From assembly GCA_023426435.1 (NCBI GenBank), contig JAFAAS010000103.1:62001-126000 (forward strand): 64,000 nt of DNA, in the 5' to 3' direction. A model generated the notes under the pieces. That model ran no database searches. It saw nothing but the letters and a program-made list of their open reading frames with translations, and was not told the origin of the DNA. Origin of the DNA: Verrucomicrobiota bacterium (GTDB taxonomy: Bacteria > Verrucomicrobiota > Verrucomicrobiia > Opitutales > Opitutaceae). The position numbers were made by a program, and so were the translations under genes. Shown here piece by piece: positions 1-7,926 of the stretch. Positions within the stretch are counted from its first letter, which is position 1; the number at the start of each line of letters is the position of its first letter.

Positions 1-783
1 ATCACCAAGCGCGTCGCGAGCAATGGCGCCTTGGTCACGCTGCCCGTGATGCCGCAGCCGTGGGTCACTCCCAAAACCCCCGACAGCATTTTCGCAGAAC
101 TCGTGAAGGTCGGCACCAACGGCGACAGCAACCGCACCGCCTTCACTTCGATCTACAACTTCGTCGCCGGCTACTACAACAAGCAGCACACCTTCCTTCG
201 CCCCGAAGCCACCACGATCGTCGTCTTCTTCATGGACGAAGAGGAGACGCGCATGGCGCTCTGGCGGGAGCAGAAAAACGGCACGCGCGAGGCCGAATGG
301 ATCGAGAACGGCACGCTCCCCGAGCTGCTCAAACAATTCAACGCCCGCAACCCGCAACAACGCCAGACCCTCGACGGCTACATCAACTACTGGGTCCTGC
401 GGCCTTTCATCATCGCGAAGGGCAACAAGCGCGGGAAGCTCGAGATGCACGCCGTCGTCTCGCCCGACAACATCTCGCATCGGCGCGCCGCCGAACTCAC
501 CGGCGGAACCGTGCTGAACATCGAGAGCGATTTCTCCGGCCCGCTCGCCGCGCTCGGCGATCGCATCGCTGAAACCGTCGCCGTCGCCCTCGAACCCGTT
601 CCACCCGGCGCCACCCTCTACAAAAAGAGCCTGCGCGTGCTCGTCGACGGCGAGGAAGTTCAACCCGATCCTGACCACGGCTGGATCTACGACGAACGCT
701 CCCACAGCATCCGCTTCCAGGGCGACGCGAAGAAAAAAGCGTTCACCGCCAAAATCGACATCACCTACGAGGAACACCGCTGA
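1..783 (+). CDS. C-terminal part of a vWA-domain protein (5' end outside window)
   Basis: The frame is open from the first base of the window, so the start lies upstream and about 260 codons are visible. The segment around residues 55-75 (FLRPEATTIVVFFMDEEET) resembles the late strand of bacterial von Willebrand factor A domains, where a phrase such as FLRPDA.LAVVFVSDEDD is common. The tail (GATLYKKSLRVLVDGEEV, then GWIYDERSHSIRF) resembles the beta-rich region that follows vWA domains in secreted or lipoprotein family members. The role is probably extracytoplasmic and unknown. The N-terminus with signal peptide and MIDAS motif is not in the window, so the assignment rests on motif recall. 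Confidence 0.55.
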   Translation: MTKRVASNGALVTLPVMPQPWVTPKTPDSIFAELVKVGTNGDSNRTAFTSIYNFVAGYYNKQHTFLRPEATTIVVFFMDEEETRMALWREQKNGTREAEWIENGTLPELLKQFNARNPQQRQTLDGYINYWVLRPFIIAKGNKRGKLEMHAVVSPDNISHRRAAELTGGTVLNIESDFSGPLAALGDRIAETVAVALEPVPPGATLYKKSLRVLVDGEEVQPDPDHGWIYDERSHSIRFQGDAKKKAFTAKIDITYEEHR

Positions 784-820
784 CGCGCTCCCGAAATCCG
801 GTTCGATTCGCCCTTCCGTG

Positions 821-846
821 GTAGGAGCCTGCTTGCAGGCGATTCC
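821..846. repeat. REP-like palindrome, copy 1
   Basis: GTAGGAGCCTGCTTGCAGGC followed by GATTCC. The core GCCTGC-TT-GCAGGC is a perfect inverted repeat. Related copies lie at 13304 and 59759, all intergenic. It resembles the GTAGGAGC...GCGA REP elements of Pseudomonas, from recall. Confidence 0.8.
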
Positions 847-962
847 AGCCGGCGAACGAGCAACCTCGCCCGCCAGCAGCTCCTGGATCGCACCGACGCA
901 TCCCGGCGCTCCGGTTGCACGCGCCGGCGCACTCACCACCGGTTCTTGCGGTCTCGTCGGAG

Positions 963-1475
963 ATGAAACTCCTGCCCGATCGCTGGTCGCACCTTTTCAT
1001 TCTCGAAACCCCGCTACTCGAACTCGTCGCGCGCGGCACCTTGCTCTACACCGGAATCCTCCTGCTCCTGCGCTTCATGCCCCGCCGCACCGGCGGCGAG
1101 ATGGCGCTGATGGATTTGATCTTCGCCCTGCTGGTGGTTTCGGCCGTGTCCCATTCGCTCGGCGACTACACGTCCATCGCCGACGGGCTGTTCATGGTTC
1201 TGGTTACCATGGGTTGGAACTACGTCCTGAATTCGCTCAGCTTCCGACTTCCTGCCGTCGAACGACTGCTCTCCCCTCCGCCGCTTCCCGTCGTCAAAGA
1301 CGGAAAATTACTCCTGCGCAACATGCGGCGCGAATTCCTCACCCGCGACGAGCTGCGCACGTGCTTGCGCGAACACGGCGTCGACGACGTCGCGGAGGTG
1401 AAAATCGCCTACGTCGAAGGCGACGGCAGCATCAGCGTCATCAAGCACCGCAGTCGCGGCCGGCGCCGGTCGTAA
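963..1475 (+). CDS. DUF421 / YetF-like inner-membrane protein
   Basis: A 170-aa protein. About three hydrophobic segments (residues ~12-95, including LLELVARGTLLYTGILLLLR) are followed by a soluble domain beginning near PPPLPVVKDGKLLLRNMRRE and continuing through FLTRDELRTCLREHGVDD and a beta-rich end, which is the DUF421/YetF layout. The molecular role of the family is unclear. The ATG at 963 is chosen because the mature family start is close to the first membrane segment; the frame remains open upstream to a TTG at 915, and GGAG abuts the ATG too closely to be a good ribosome site, so the start is uncertain. Confidence 0.8.
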   Translation: MKLLPDRWSHLFILETPLLELVARGTLLYTGILLLLRFMPRRTGGEMALMDLIFALLVVSAVSHSLGDYTSIADGLFMVLVTMGWNYVLNSLSFRLPAVERLLSPPPLPVVKDGKLLLRNMRREFLTRDELRTCLREHGVDDVAEVKIAYVEGDGSISVIKHRSRGRRRS

Positions 1476-1899
1476 CCCGCCGCCGCCGCCCGCATCACGA
1501 TCGTGGATACGACGTAAGCGAATCGCGGCGCGGGGCCGCTTGACACGCCCGCATTCCTCAATCTGGTCCGATCGTTCAACCCCCACCCATGGCGAACGCT
1601 TTCACAGGTTACACGCGATACCCTCGCGCGCTTGTCATCTGTCCCACGTCGCCGGCGGTGTGAACTGACGAGCCCGCTTGATCTTTCAAGATGGCTCGCC
1701 CGTGCACATGCGCCGGCGAATAAAGGCCAGCGCGTCGCTCGCGTGGCCACATCGGATGCGGCGCCTTCGCATCCTGGTCCAAGCTCAGCTCGTCCGCGCC
1801 CCGCCACCAGGCAGCGCGATCTTTCCCCAATCAAATTTTCGGAGTCCTCCGACTCCCGCCCCTGCGCGAGCCTGAGGATTCCAAGCAGCAAACGATTCC
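1476..1899. other. 424-bp intergenic region, no gene seen
   Basis: No convincing reading frame on either strand. Close to hpf there is a short palindrome CGGAG-TC-CTCCG. It presumably contains the hpf promoter, but no clear -35/-10 pair could be picked out. Confidence 0.5.
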
Positions 1900-2280
1900 A
1901 TGAAAACAGGCATGAACAGCGACCTCCGTTCCAAGCTCATCCTTCGCGGCATTCACCTCTGGCTCACCGACGCGATGAAACTCGCTGTCGAGACCAAGGC
2001 CGAACGCCTTTTCCGTCACGAACCTCGTATCGTCCGCCTCCGCATCGATGTCGAACGCGACCTCCGCGGCCGCACACGAGTCTTCACCGCCAAGGGCCGC
2101 ATCGAAATCGCCGGCCCGGACCTCACCGCCGCCGTGACCACCGAAGACGCTTACATGTCGATCAACCTTCTCATCGACAAACTGGATCGCCTGCTGCGCA
2201 AACGCGGGACCAACACCCTTCGCCGACGCACCACCGACGACATCCGCCAGCACGCTCCCGCCGTCGCGATGGCTTCATAG
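1900..2280 (+). CDS. hpf: HPF/RaiA-type ribosome hibernation factor
   Basis: A 126-aa protein with the S30AE/HPF fold: an N-terminal strand KLILRGIHLWLTDAMKLAVE, a basic region around residues 30-55 (RLRIDVERDLRGRTRVF), the AKGRIEIAGPDLTAAVTTED strand-turn-helix and a final helix SINLLIDKLDRLLRKRG. Known family members bind the 30S decoding region in stationary phase and inactivate ribosomes by dimerisation. This is the short type without the long-HPF dimerisation domain, so another factor would be needed for 100S formation. ATG at 1900 is used; an in-frame ATG at 1912 is an alternative. A strong terminator follows. Confidence 0.85.
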   Translation: MKTGMNSDLRSKLILRGIHLWLTDAMKLAVETKAERLFRHEPRIVRLRIDVERDLRGRTRVFTAKGRIEIAGPDLTAAVTTEDAYMSINLLIDKLDRLLRKRGTNTLRRRTTDDIRQHAPAVAMAS

Positions 2281-2317
2281 ATCGCGGCGACGCAACCGAT
2301 CGACGATTGCCACCTCC

Positions 2318-2353
2318 CGGGCGAGCCGCTCAAGTGCGGTCTCGCCCGTTTTT
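2318..2353 (+). terminator. intrinsic terminator after hpf
   Basis: A GC-rich hairpin CGGGCGAG...CTCGCCCG encloses CCGC-TCAAGT-GCGG and is followed by five T residues (2349-2353). It lies 38 nt past the hpf stop and makes hpf monocistronic. Confidence 0.85.
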
Positions 2354-2376
2354 CATTCTTCGCGCCGCCTCCTCCG

Positions 2377-2952
2377 ATGAAAAATCCCCCGCGCACGTCG
2401 CAAAAGCTCTCCTCTGAGCAACGCGAGCAGCTGTTCGAAACCCTGCGAAAACGCTTCGACCAAAACCCCGCGCGTCACGCCGGAGTCACCTGGACCGCCG
2501 TCGAAAAACGGCTCAACGCCCATCCCGACAAACTCCGGTCGCTCGCCGAAATGGAGCGCACCGGCGGCGAACCCGATGTCATCGGTCGCGATGCGAAAAC
2601 CGGCGCCTACCTCTTCGTCGATTGCTCCTCGCAAAGTCCCAAGGATCGCCAAAGCCTCTGCTACGATCGCGCCGCGCTCGATTCGCGCAAAAAGTTCAAA
2701 CCCAAGAACAGCGCGATCGACCTCGCCGAAGAAATCGGCATCGAGCTGCTCACGGAGGACGAGTATGCCGAACTGCAAAAGCTCGGGGAATTCGACACCA
2801 AGACTTCGAGCTGGCTCAAGACTCCCGACGAAATCCGAAAGCTGGGCGGTGCGATTTTCGGCGACCGCCGTTTCGGCCGCGTTTTCACTTACCACAACGG
2901 CGCCGAATCCTACTACAGCGGCCGCGGCTTTCGCGGCATTCTGCGGGTGTAA
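2377..2952 (+). CDS. DUF4256 family protein
   Basis: A 191-aa cytoplasmic protein. The sequence matches DUF4256 from recall across its length: LSSEQREQLFETLRKRF at the start, GVTWTAVEKRL, GGEPDVIGRDAKTGAYLFVD, SLCYDRAALDSRKKFKPKNS, then a C-terminal FGRVFTYHNGAESYYSGRGF. The function of the family is not known. It has no signal peptide or membrane segment. It lies 24 nt after the hpf terminator, so transcription probably starts separately in the short gap. Confidence 0.85.
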   Translation: MKNPPRTSQKLSSEQREQLFETLRKRFDQNPARHAGVTWTAVEKRLNAHPDKLRSLAEMERTGGEPDVIGRDAKTGAYLFVDCSSQSPKDRQSLCYDRAALDSRKKFKPKNSAIDLAEEIGIELLTEDEYAELQKLGEFDTKTSSWLKTPDEIRKLGGAIFGDRRFGRVFTYHNGAESYYSGRGFRGILRV

Positions 2953-3005
2953 GCCGTAAGACGCCCCACTCGCCCGCGTGACGGCCGAATTTGCCGGAAC
3001 CGGAA

Positions 3006-3206
3006 ATGACGCTTCGCTTGGCCATGAAACCCAAGGTCAAAAAACCCGCACCGCCCAACTCCGAAGCAGGGCGTCGCACCACGCCGAAGTCCCTCGACGA
3101 AAAATTGAAACAGCGCGCCCTCCAACGCTGGGAAGGTGAAGGCGGCGGACTTCCTCCCCAGCCGGACGCCCCGCCTCGTGTTTCTCCGCGGAAAGAGAAT
3201 CCATGA
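3006..3206 (+). CDS. possible small Lys/Pro-rich protein
   Basis: A 66-aa ORF, rich in lysine, proline and arginine, containing SLDEKLKQRALQRWEGEGGG, a phrase loosely like the helix of DUF2934-type small proteins. ATG at 3006 or 3024 is possible and neither has a good ribosome site. It fills the space between DUF4256 and a minus-strand gene. It may be only a chance frame in GC-rich DNA. Confidence 0.3.
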   Translation: MTLRLAMKPKVKKPAPPNSEAGRRTTPKSLDEKLKQRALQRWEGEGGGLPPQPDAPPRVSPRKENP

Positions 3207-3243
3207 ACGAGAGGCCGCGCGCTCCGTTCGGTGCGCGTCCCAA

Positions 3244-3486
3244 TCAAAGCTGCAGATTCTTCACCTCGATCAGTCCGTTCAACATCAGCACGACCGACTG
3301 CACCATCGGGCACGGCGGACACGAATAGCGCACGCGATCGCGGATGTAAGCGATCTCCTCGACCGGCAGCTTTTTCATCTCGTCGTTGATCTCTTTCAGC
3401 AGCGCTTCGTCGCGCATGTCTTGCGGACCGGCCGCCAGCCGGCGCAACGCCGCGCGAACGCGAGGTGTGAGTGAACGAGATTTCAT
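3244..3486 (-). CDS. small hypothetical protein with a CPPC motif
   Basis: An 80-aa basic protein beginning MKSRSLTPRVRAALRRLAAG, then a charged helical stretch (EALLKEINDEMKKLPVEEI), YIRDRVRYSCPPCPMVQSVV and a hydrophobic end LMLNGLIEVKNLQL. The CPPC pair could bind metal or be redox active, but I recognise no family. The ATG at 3486 is preferred over an upstream in-frame start at 3519 because the extra residues look random. A second, truncated copy of its C-terminal coding sequence is present near 5456-5501. Confidence 0.55.
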   Translation of the reverse strand: MKSRSLTPRVRAALRRLAAGPQDMRDEALLKEINDEMKKLPVEEIAYIRDRVRYSCPPCPMVQSVVLMLNGLIEVKNLQL

Positions 3487-3578
3487 GACGACGATTTCGC
3501 CACGGTGCACACTCCGCACCGGATCGCGAGTGCAAGCGTGCGCGACGTGCGCAGGTCATTGGAGTATCGAAACGATCA

Positions 3579-4757
3579 CTACGTCACGACCGGCCACTTG
3601 AACGTCGACGCGAGTTCCATCCGCCGGCCGGTTCGATGCGATTCTCGCGCGGCCGTGATGATCTCCAACACATGCAGGGCGTGCTCCGGGGTCGCGAGCA
3701 GTTCCTTCCCCGTGACGAGGCACTCCGCCGCCAGCGCCGCTCCTTGCTGCCAGAGATAACCTTTCGCATCCGTCGCATATCGCTGCGGACGGGGCCGATC
3801 GTGCGTCGCCAGCTCGACCGCGCGCGGCGCCCAATCGTAGCCAACCAATCCCATCGTGCCGCGCGATCCCACCACCGAGAGCGTGTGCCGTTGCTCCTGA
3901 CTCCCATCGTGGCCGTGCGGATTGAAATAGTTGAACCCGGATTGGAGATGCGAAATCACGCCGTCGCCGTGATCGAGCAGGACCATCGCGTTGTCCTCCT
4001 CCGTAACTTGGATCACACCTTCGTCCGCGATCGTGCGCTCGGGCGTGACGATGCTGAGCATCGCGCTCACACGCTTCGCGGGCCCGAGCAAACCCGTGAG
4101 CGACGTCAGGCTGTAAACCATCAGATCGGGCATGCTGCCGCCGCCTTTCTCGTAAAAGAACGAAGCCCAGTTCGGCCCTTCGTGACCATACGTCGCATGC
4201 GCGGCCGCCACCTTCCCGAGCGTGCCCTGCGCAAGCGTTCGCGCCATGAACGCGAACTGCGGACTTTGCACCGTGATGGGCGCGCCCCACAGCCGCACGT
4301 TTTTCTCCCGCGCCAACGCGAGCAGCTCCTGCCCGCCACGCAACGTGTTCGCGATCGGCTTCTCGCTCCAGACATGCTTGCCCGCAGCCAACGCCTGCCG
4401 GTTCAGGTCTTCGTGCGCCTGCATGTCCGTGAGATTGACGAGAAAATCGAACGGCTCGCCGGCGAGCATCGCGTCGATGTGCGGATAATGATGCGCGATT
4501 CCAAAACGCGCGGCTTGGTCGCGGGCGCGCTCGGGGCGAATATCGCACACGCTCACCACCTCGACGAAAGGCGACTCGGTCAGAACCGGCAGATACGAAC
4601 CCGACACACTGCCGCAGCCGATCACACCCGTGCGCACGCGACGACTCTCCGCCGGCGCCGCCCGCGCCGGCAACGCCCCCAACGCCCACGCGGCGCCCGC
4701 GAGCAAGGCAGATTGGGCGAACTCGCGACGGTTGGGTTGGGACGATGACGCGCTCAT
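3579..4757 (-). CDS. Tat-exported Gfo/Idh/MocA oxidoreductase
   Basis: A 392-aa protein. From the ATG at 4757 it starts with a twin-arginine signal (NRREFAQSALLAGAAWALGA, then a cleavage-like ALPARAAPA), followed by the Rossmann fold glycine motif GVIGCGSVSGSYL, a VCDIRPERARDQAARFG dinucleotide segment, the SEKPIAN motif with the lysine typical of Gfo/Idh/MocA enzymes, and the C-terminal substrate domain. Such proteins use tightly bound NAD(P) on sugars or inositols; export folded through Tat is common in Verrucomicrobiota and Planctomycetes. The frame extends upstream to 4883, but those residues precede the Tat signal and look non-coding. The substrate cannot be told from sequence. Confidence 0.88.
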   Translation of the reverse strand: MSASSSQPNRREFAQSALLAGAAWALGALPARAAPAESRRVRTGVIGCGSVSGSYLPVLTESPFVEVVSVCDIRPERARDQAARFGIAHHYPHIDAMLAGEPFDFLVNLTDMQAHEDLNRQALAAGKHVWSEKPIANTLRGGQELLALAREKNVRLWGAPITVQSPQFAFMARTLAQGTLGKVAAAHATYGHEGPNWASFFYEKGGGSMPDLMVYSLTSLTGLLGPAKRVSAMLSIVTPERTIADEGVIQVTEEDNAMVLLDHGDGVISHLQSGFNYFNPHGHDGSQEQRHTLSVVGSRGTMGLVGYDWAPRAVELATHDRPRPQRYATDAKGYLWQQGAALAAECLVTGKELLATPEHALHVLEIITAARESHRTGRRMELASTFKWPVVT

Positions 4758-4979
4758 AAGATCCAATGGTGAAAGTCGTCGCAGCGACGCTCGCATCCAG
4801 CCCCACGTTGACCGCACCCGACACGATGCGTTGCGCAAAAGCGTGCATGGCGCGCGCGTTCGCTGCGCGGGAGCCGACACCAAACGACCGGCCTTTCGCC
4901 GCGCTTTCTCCGACGAGCCAATTACATAGCACCCGGTCGCCGGGGAACCCGCGGTAAATTTCCCGCTCTGTAAAGTTCC

Positions 4980-5420
4980 GTGAGCCTGCCCTTGATCTTC
5001 AGCCTCGTCGCAGCCGGATCATTGGTGGGCGCTTTCCTGCTCTGGCTCGAAACGCGACGCACTCACCGCGCGTTGCCACGGATGATCGTGACCACCGGAA
5101 TCGTGAGGGAAATGAACAGCACCCTTTCAGATCGCCGAGCCGCCCAAGTGAAATCCACCACCTACGTGAACGTCGAGTTCGTCGCTCACGGGAAAACCTA
5201 CGTCTGCCGCACCTTGCGTCTGTTTTCCGGCAACTGGAGCTACGGCGATGTCGGCAAAAAATACGACTTCTCGCCAGGGCAGCGGGTCGGGGTCTACTAC
5301 GATCCGACCGACCCGCGTCGCAGCGCACTCATTCTGGATAAACCCAGCTACGCGTCCGTGTATTTCACGATCATCTTCGCCGCGATTTTCGGCCTGATGG
5401 CCGTGCTGAACGCGGCGTAG
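4980..5420 (+). CDS. DUF3592 membrane protein
   Basis: A 146-aa protein beginning at GTG 4980, with an N-terminal membrane segment (LPLIFSLVAAGSLVGAFLLW), a middle beta-rich extracytoplasmic domain (VNVEFVAHGKTYVCRTLRLF, then FSPGQRVGVYYDPTDPRRSA) and a C-terminal membrane helix (VYFTIIFAAIFGLMAVL). The YYDPTDP phrase after a short beta domain is characteristic of DUF3592. Function unknown. It stands alone, convergent with the downstream metallophosphoesterase. Confidence 0.8.
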   Translation: MSLPLIFSLVAAGSLVGAFLLWLETRRTHRALPRMIVTTGIVREMNSTLSDRRAAQVKSTTYVNVEFVAHGKTYVCRTLRLFSGNWSYGDVGKKYDFSPGQRVGVYYDPTDPRRSALILDKPSYASVYFTIIFAAIFGLMAVLNAA

Positions 5421-5455
5421 CGCGCGCAGGTCCCGAATCAAAACCCCCGAGGTTT

Positions 5456-5501
5456 TTCACCTCGATCAAACTGTTCAGCTTCAAGACGACCGACATCACC
5501 G
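5456..5501 (-). pseudogene. remnant of the 3' end of the CPPC-protein gene
   Basis: About 46 nt aligns with 3260-3305, the 3' end of the small CPPC gene, at roughly three quarters identity including runs TTCACCTCGATCA and ACGACCGAC. On the minus strand it would encode VMSVVLKLNSLIEVKNLGGF, against VQSVVLMLNGLIEVKNLQL in the intact gene. No start or upstream part is visible; it slightly overlaps the metallophosphoesterase stop. It is best read as a decayed duplicate. Confidence 0.5.
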
Positions 5502-7133
5502 CCTTGCCCGCGCCGCGGATTGAATCGTGAGCGTCGTTTCGTAAACGTCCGAGACGCTTCCCGCCGATTCGACTTCGACCTGCGTGCTGACCCAGTATCG
5601 CGTGTCATTCGGATGCTGCGGACGCGGCAAATGCAGCGTGAAGCGATGCTCTTTTCGCTCACCCGGCGCCACACGAATCTCCACCGGCAGCCCTTCCGCC
5701 CGCGCCTCGAGCGGCCCGCTGTGATAAGCCATGGACACAATCATCGGCGTCTCGAACGTGTTGTGGAGTTCGATCACCGTAGCAAAATCGGACGTCTCGC
5801 GGCTCTCGTCCACCATGCGTCCCGCCGCCACGCCCGCGGGCAGGATATAATTCGAGCGAATCGTTTTATACAGAGCGTCGGCTTCCGCCGCGCCCGGCGC
5901 GTCGGCGGGATAAACATCGAAGGTCCGCCCGTGCCGATCGATCGCGCGATACACGAGGCCGTCCCGATCGATGTCGACCACCCAAAAGTGCATCATCTGC
6001 GCGGCTTTGTTGAGATACCAGCGTCCGCCTTTCGTCACCGGCCGCTGCTCGCGCCCCCACGCCCCATCGCCGAGGTAAAGCGTGCCGCCTTTCGCCACGA
6101 CTTCGTTGTTACGCAGCAAATGACTGCGTTTGAAGGTGTGCTCGTGATTTTCGAACGCGACCGTCAACTCATAGCGATCGAACAACGGCAGCCAGTGCTT
6201 CCGTCCCAGCATCGCCCAGCGGTCGTCGTAACTCCGCGTCGAGGGATAAAGCGGCACGTGATACTGCGCCGCCCGAAACGGAACGTCTTTGAATCGCTCC
6301 AACATTTCCTCGAGCCATTGCGTTTGTGGTCCCTCGTGCGCGGCCACGTGGCCCGTATCGAGCGTGAGCACGACCAGGTTGGCGCCGAATCGGTGCGCGA
6401 AATAGCTGCGCGATTCCGGATGTTGCCCAAGGAATGAAAAATAAAACGGCGCATCTTCGATCGAGCCCGCATAGCCGCCGCGCACTTCATGATTGCCGAT
6501 CGCCGCGACGAACGGAATCGCGTAGCCTTCCGGCGTGACCATCTCGTCCGCCCAGTAACTCAGCCACGAATCCCACAATCCGAGATTACTCAGGCGCCCG
6601 TCGTCATACGCGATGTCGCCGCCGATCAACACAAAGTCGGGCGAGAACCGGGCCGCCACGCGCAACATCTCTCTCGTGTCGTGTTTCGCATCCAGGTCGC
6701 CGCCGGCGATGAAGCGCAGCGGACGATCGTCATGCGGGATCGTGCGAACTTTGATCTCTCGCGACGTGCCCAGCCCAGGATCGCCAGCCGTCAGGTAAAC
6801 CGTGCTGCCCGGCGCGAGGCCCGTGAGCTCGACGCGATGGACCCAGCGATCCTCGACGCCGGGAATTTGAAACGCCCGGCCTTCCGCTCGATGGCGGTAT
6901 TCTTCCAACCGGCCATCGCGCGGCTGTGTGTCGTAGAACACCTGCGTCGCCGGGCGGCGGCCGCCCAGCGTTTGATAGTTCACCGTGAGCGTCGTCCCCG
7001 TGTCGCCCTGCCACGTGAACACGACGTGCTGCGGCGAGAACGCCAGCAGCCACGACGACGAACCCAGCGCACACACAGCGAGCAGCACAAAGCGCACGCT
7101 TCCACTCAGACGAAACCGATCGCGAATTCTCAT
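5496..7133 (-). CDS. secreted purple-acid-phosphatase-like metallophosphoesterase
   Basis: A 545-aa protein from ATG 7133. An N-terminal signal segment (VRFVLLAVCALGSSSWLLAF) precedes a fibronectin-III-like domain (VVFTWQGDTGTTLTVNYQTL) as in purple acid phosphatases. The calcineurin-like metal ligands follow: AGGDLDAKHD, GGDIAYDDGR, IGNHEVRGGY, YHVPLYPSTR and FENHEHTFKRS. The last ~110 residues are beta-rich with no recognised domain. The expected activity is phosphomonoester or phosphodiester hydrolysis in the periplasm or outside. The frame opens upstream to a GTG at 7172, but the signal peptide fits the ATG better. No clear operon partner. Confidence 0.85.
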   Translation of the reverse strand: MRIRDRFRLSGSVRFVLLAVCALGSSSWLLAFSPQHVVFTWQGDTGTTLTVNYQTLGGRRPATQVFYDTQPRDGRLEEYRHRAEGRAFQIPGVEDRWVHRVELTGLAPGSTVYLTAGDPGLGTSREIKVRTIPHDDRPLRFIAGGDLDAKHDTREMLRVAARFSPDFVLIGGDIAYDDGRLSNLGLWDSWLSYWADEMVTPEGYAIPFVAAIGNHEVRGGYAGSIEDAPFYFSFLGQHPESRSYFAHRFGANLVVLTLDTGHVAAHEGPQTQWLEEMLERFKDVPFRAAQYHVPLYPSTRSYDDRWAMLGRKHWLPLFDRYELTVAFENHEHTFKRSHLLRNNEVVAKGGTLYLGDGAWGREQRPVTKGGRWYLNKAAQMMHFWVVDIDRDGLVYRAIDRHGRTFDVYPADAPGAAEADALYKTIRSNYILPAGVAAGRMVDESRETSDFATVIELHNTFETPMIVSMAYHSGPLEARAEGLPVEIRVAPGERKEHRFTLHLPRPQHPNDTRYWVSTQVEVESAGSVSDVYETTLTIQSAARARR

Positions 7134-7280
7134 GGGAAGGAGGTTGAACGAACTCACTCGTAACCCGTCCACCGGGCAATTTTCAATCCGCTCCAGCTTC
7201 AGCTTTACGATGTAAACGAATCGCCCGCGTCGCCCGCCAGCTCACCTGCGCAGCGACGCCGATTGCCGTCGTCAAATCCC

Positions 7281-7856
7281 TCACGCCCGCCCCGCCGCCG
7301 ACGTCATCGCCTGGGGAGTTTCCGTCTGCGTATAAAAACGGTCGAACGCCTCCCGCTTGAGATGGTGCACCGCCAGGCTCAGGTCCGCATACTTTGCCTT
7401 CGCCGTCGCGTCCGCGCTCGCGGATTCCATGCGCTCCGACGTGCGATGGAAACGTTCGCCGAGCGCGCGATGCTCGTCGTTGTCGCCAAGCTCGCGCAGC
7501 AGCCGGCGAATGTTATCCGCTCGCCGGCGAGACTGCGTGACCTGCCGCAATGCGGCGGCAAGGGTGACCCGACCTGCTTTGGCATTTTTCAACACCTTGC
7601 ATTCGAAAACCCGGCACTGCCACGGCCGATCCGCGTAAACCCGGCAGGTGCGATCCGCGCACAACGCCGCACAGGGCTGCGGAAAACGCGCAATCGGCAC
7701 CTTGCCGCGCGAAATCTTCACGGGCAGTCCCAGGCGTTTCACCTTCGCCGCATCGTCGCTCGCTTCGAGCTTCACGAGATCGAAAAGCGTGCCATCGCAG
7801 CACAGCCCGCAGGCAAGGCAAAGTTGTTCCTCCAGTTCCACGGCCTCACTCTCCAA
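7281..7856 (-). CDS. YkgJ-family Fe-S / zinc cysteine-cluster protein
   Basis: A 191-aa protein with the YkgJ/UPF0153 cysteine pattern near the N-terminus: CLACGLCCDGTLF, then PCAALCADRTCRVYADRPWQC and a further Cys in VFECKVL. Eight or more conserved-position cysteines suggest metal or Fe-S coordination. The C-terminal half is helical and charged. The biochemical role of the family is unknown. The gene ends about 150 bp from the metallophosphoesterase start; 70 bp separates it from the SSS symporter stop, so it may be transcribed with that gene. Confidence 0.85.
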   Translation of the reverse strand: MESEAVELEEQLCLACGLCCDGTLFDLVKLEASDDAAKVKRLGLPVKISRGKVPIARFPQPCAALCADRTCRVYADRPWQCRVFECKVLKNAKAGRVTLAAALRQVTQSRRRADNIRRLLRELGDNDEHRALGERFHRTSERMESASADATAKAKYADLSLAVHHLKREAFDRFYTQTETPQAMTSAAGRA

Positions 7857-7926
7857 ACGCGCGTCGTCCAGCGCAAGACGAGCTTCGAAGCGACCGTCGC
7901 ACCCGACAAACGCCCACGCTCAACTC

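Noticed and set aside
5448..5464. CGAGGT-TTTTC-ACCTCG hairpin as a bidirectional terminator
   Set aside because: Only 6 bp, no U-tract after the stem, and it overlaps the gene remnant.
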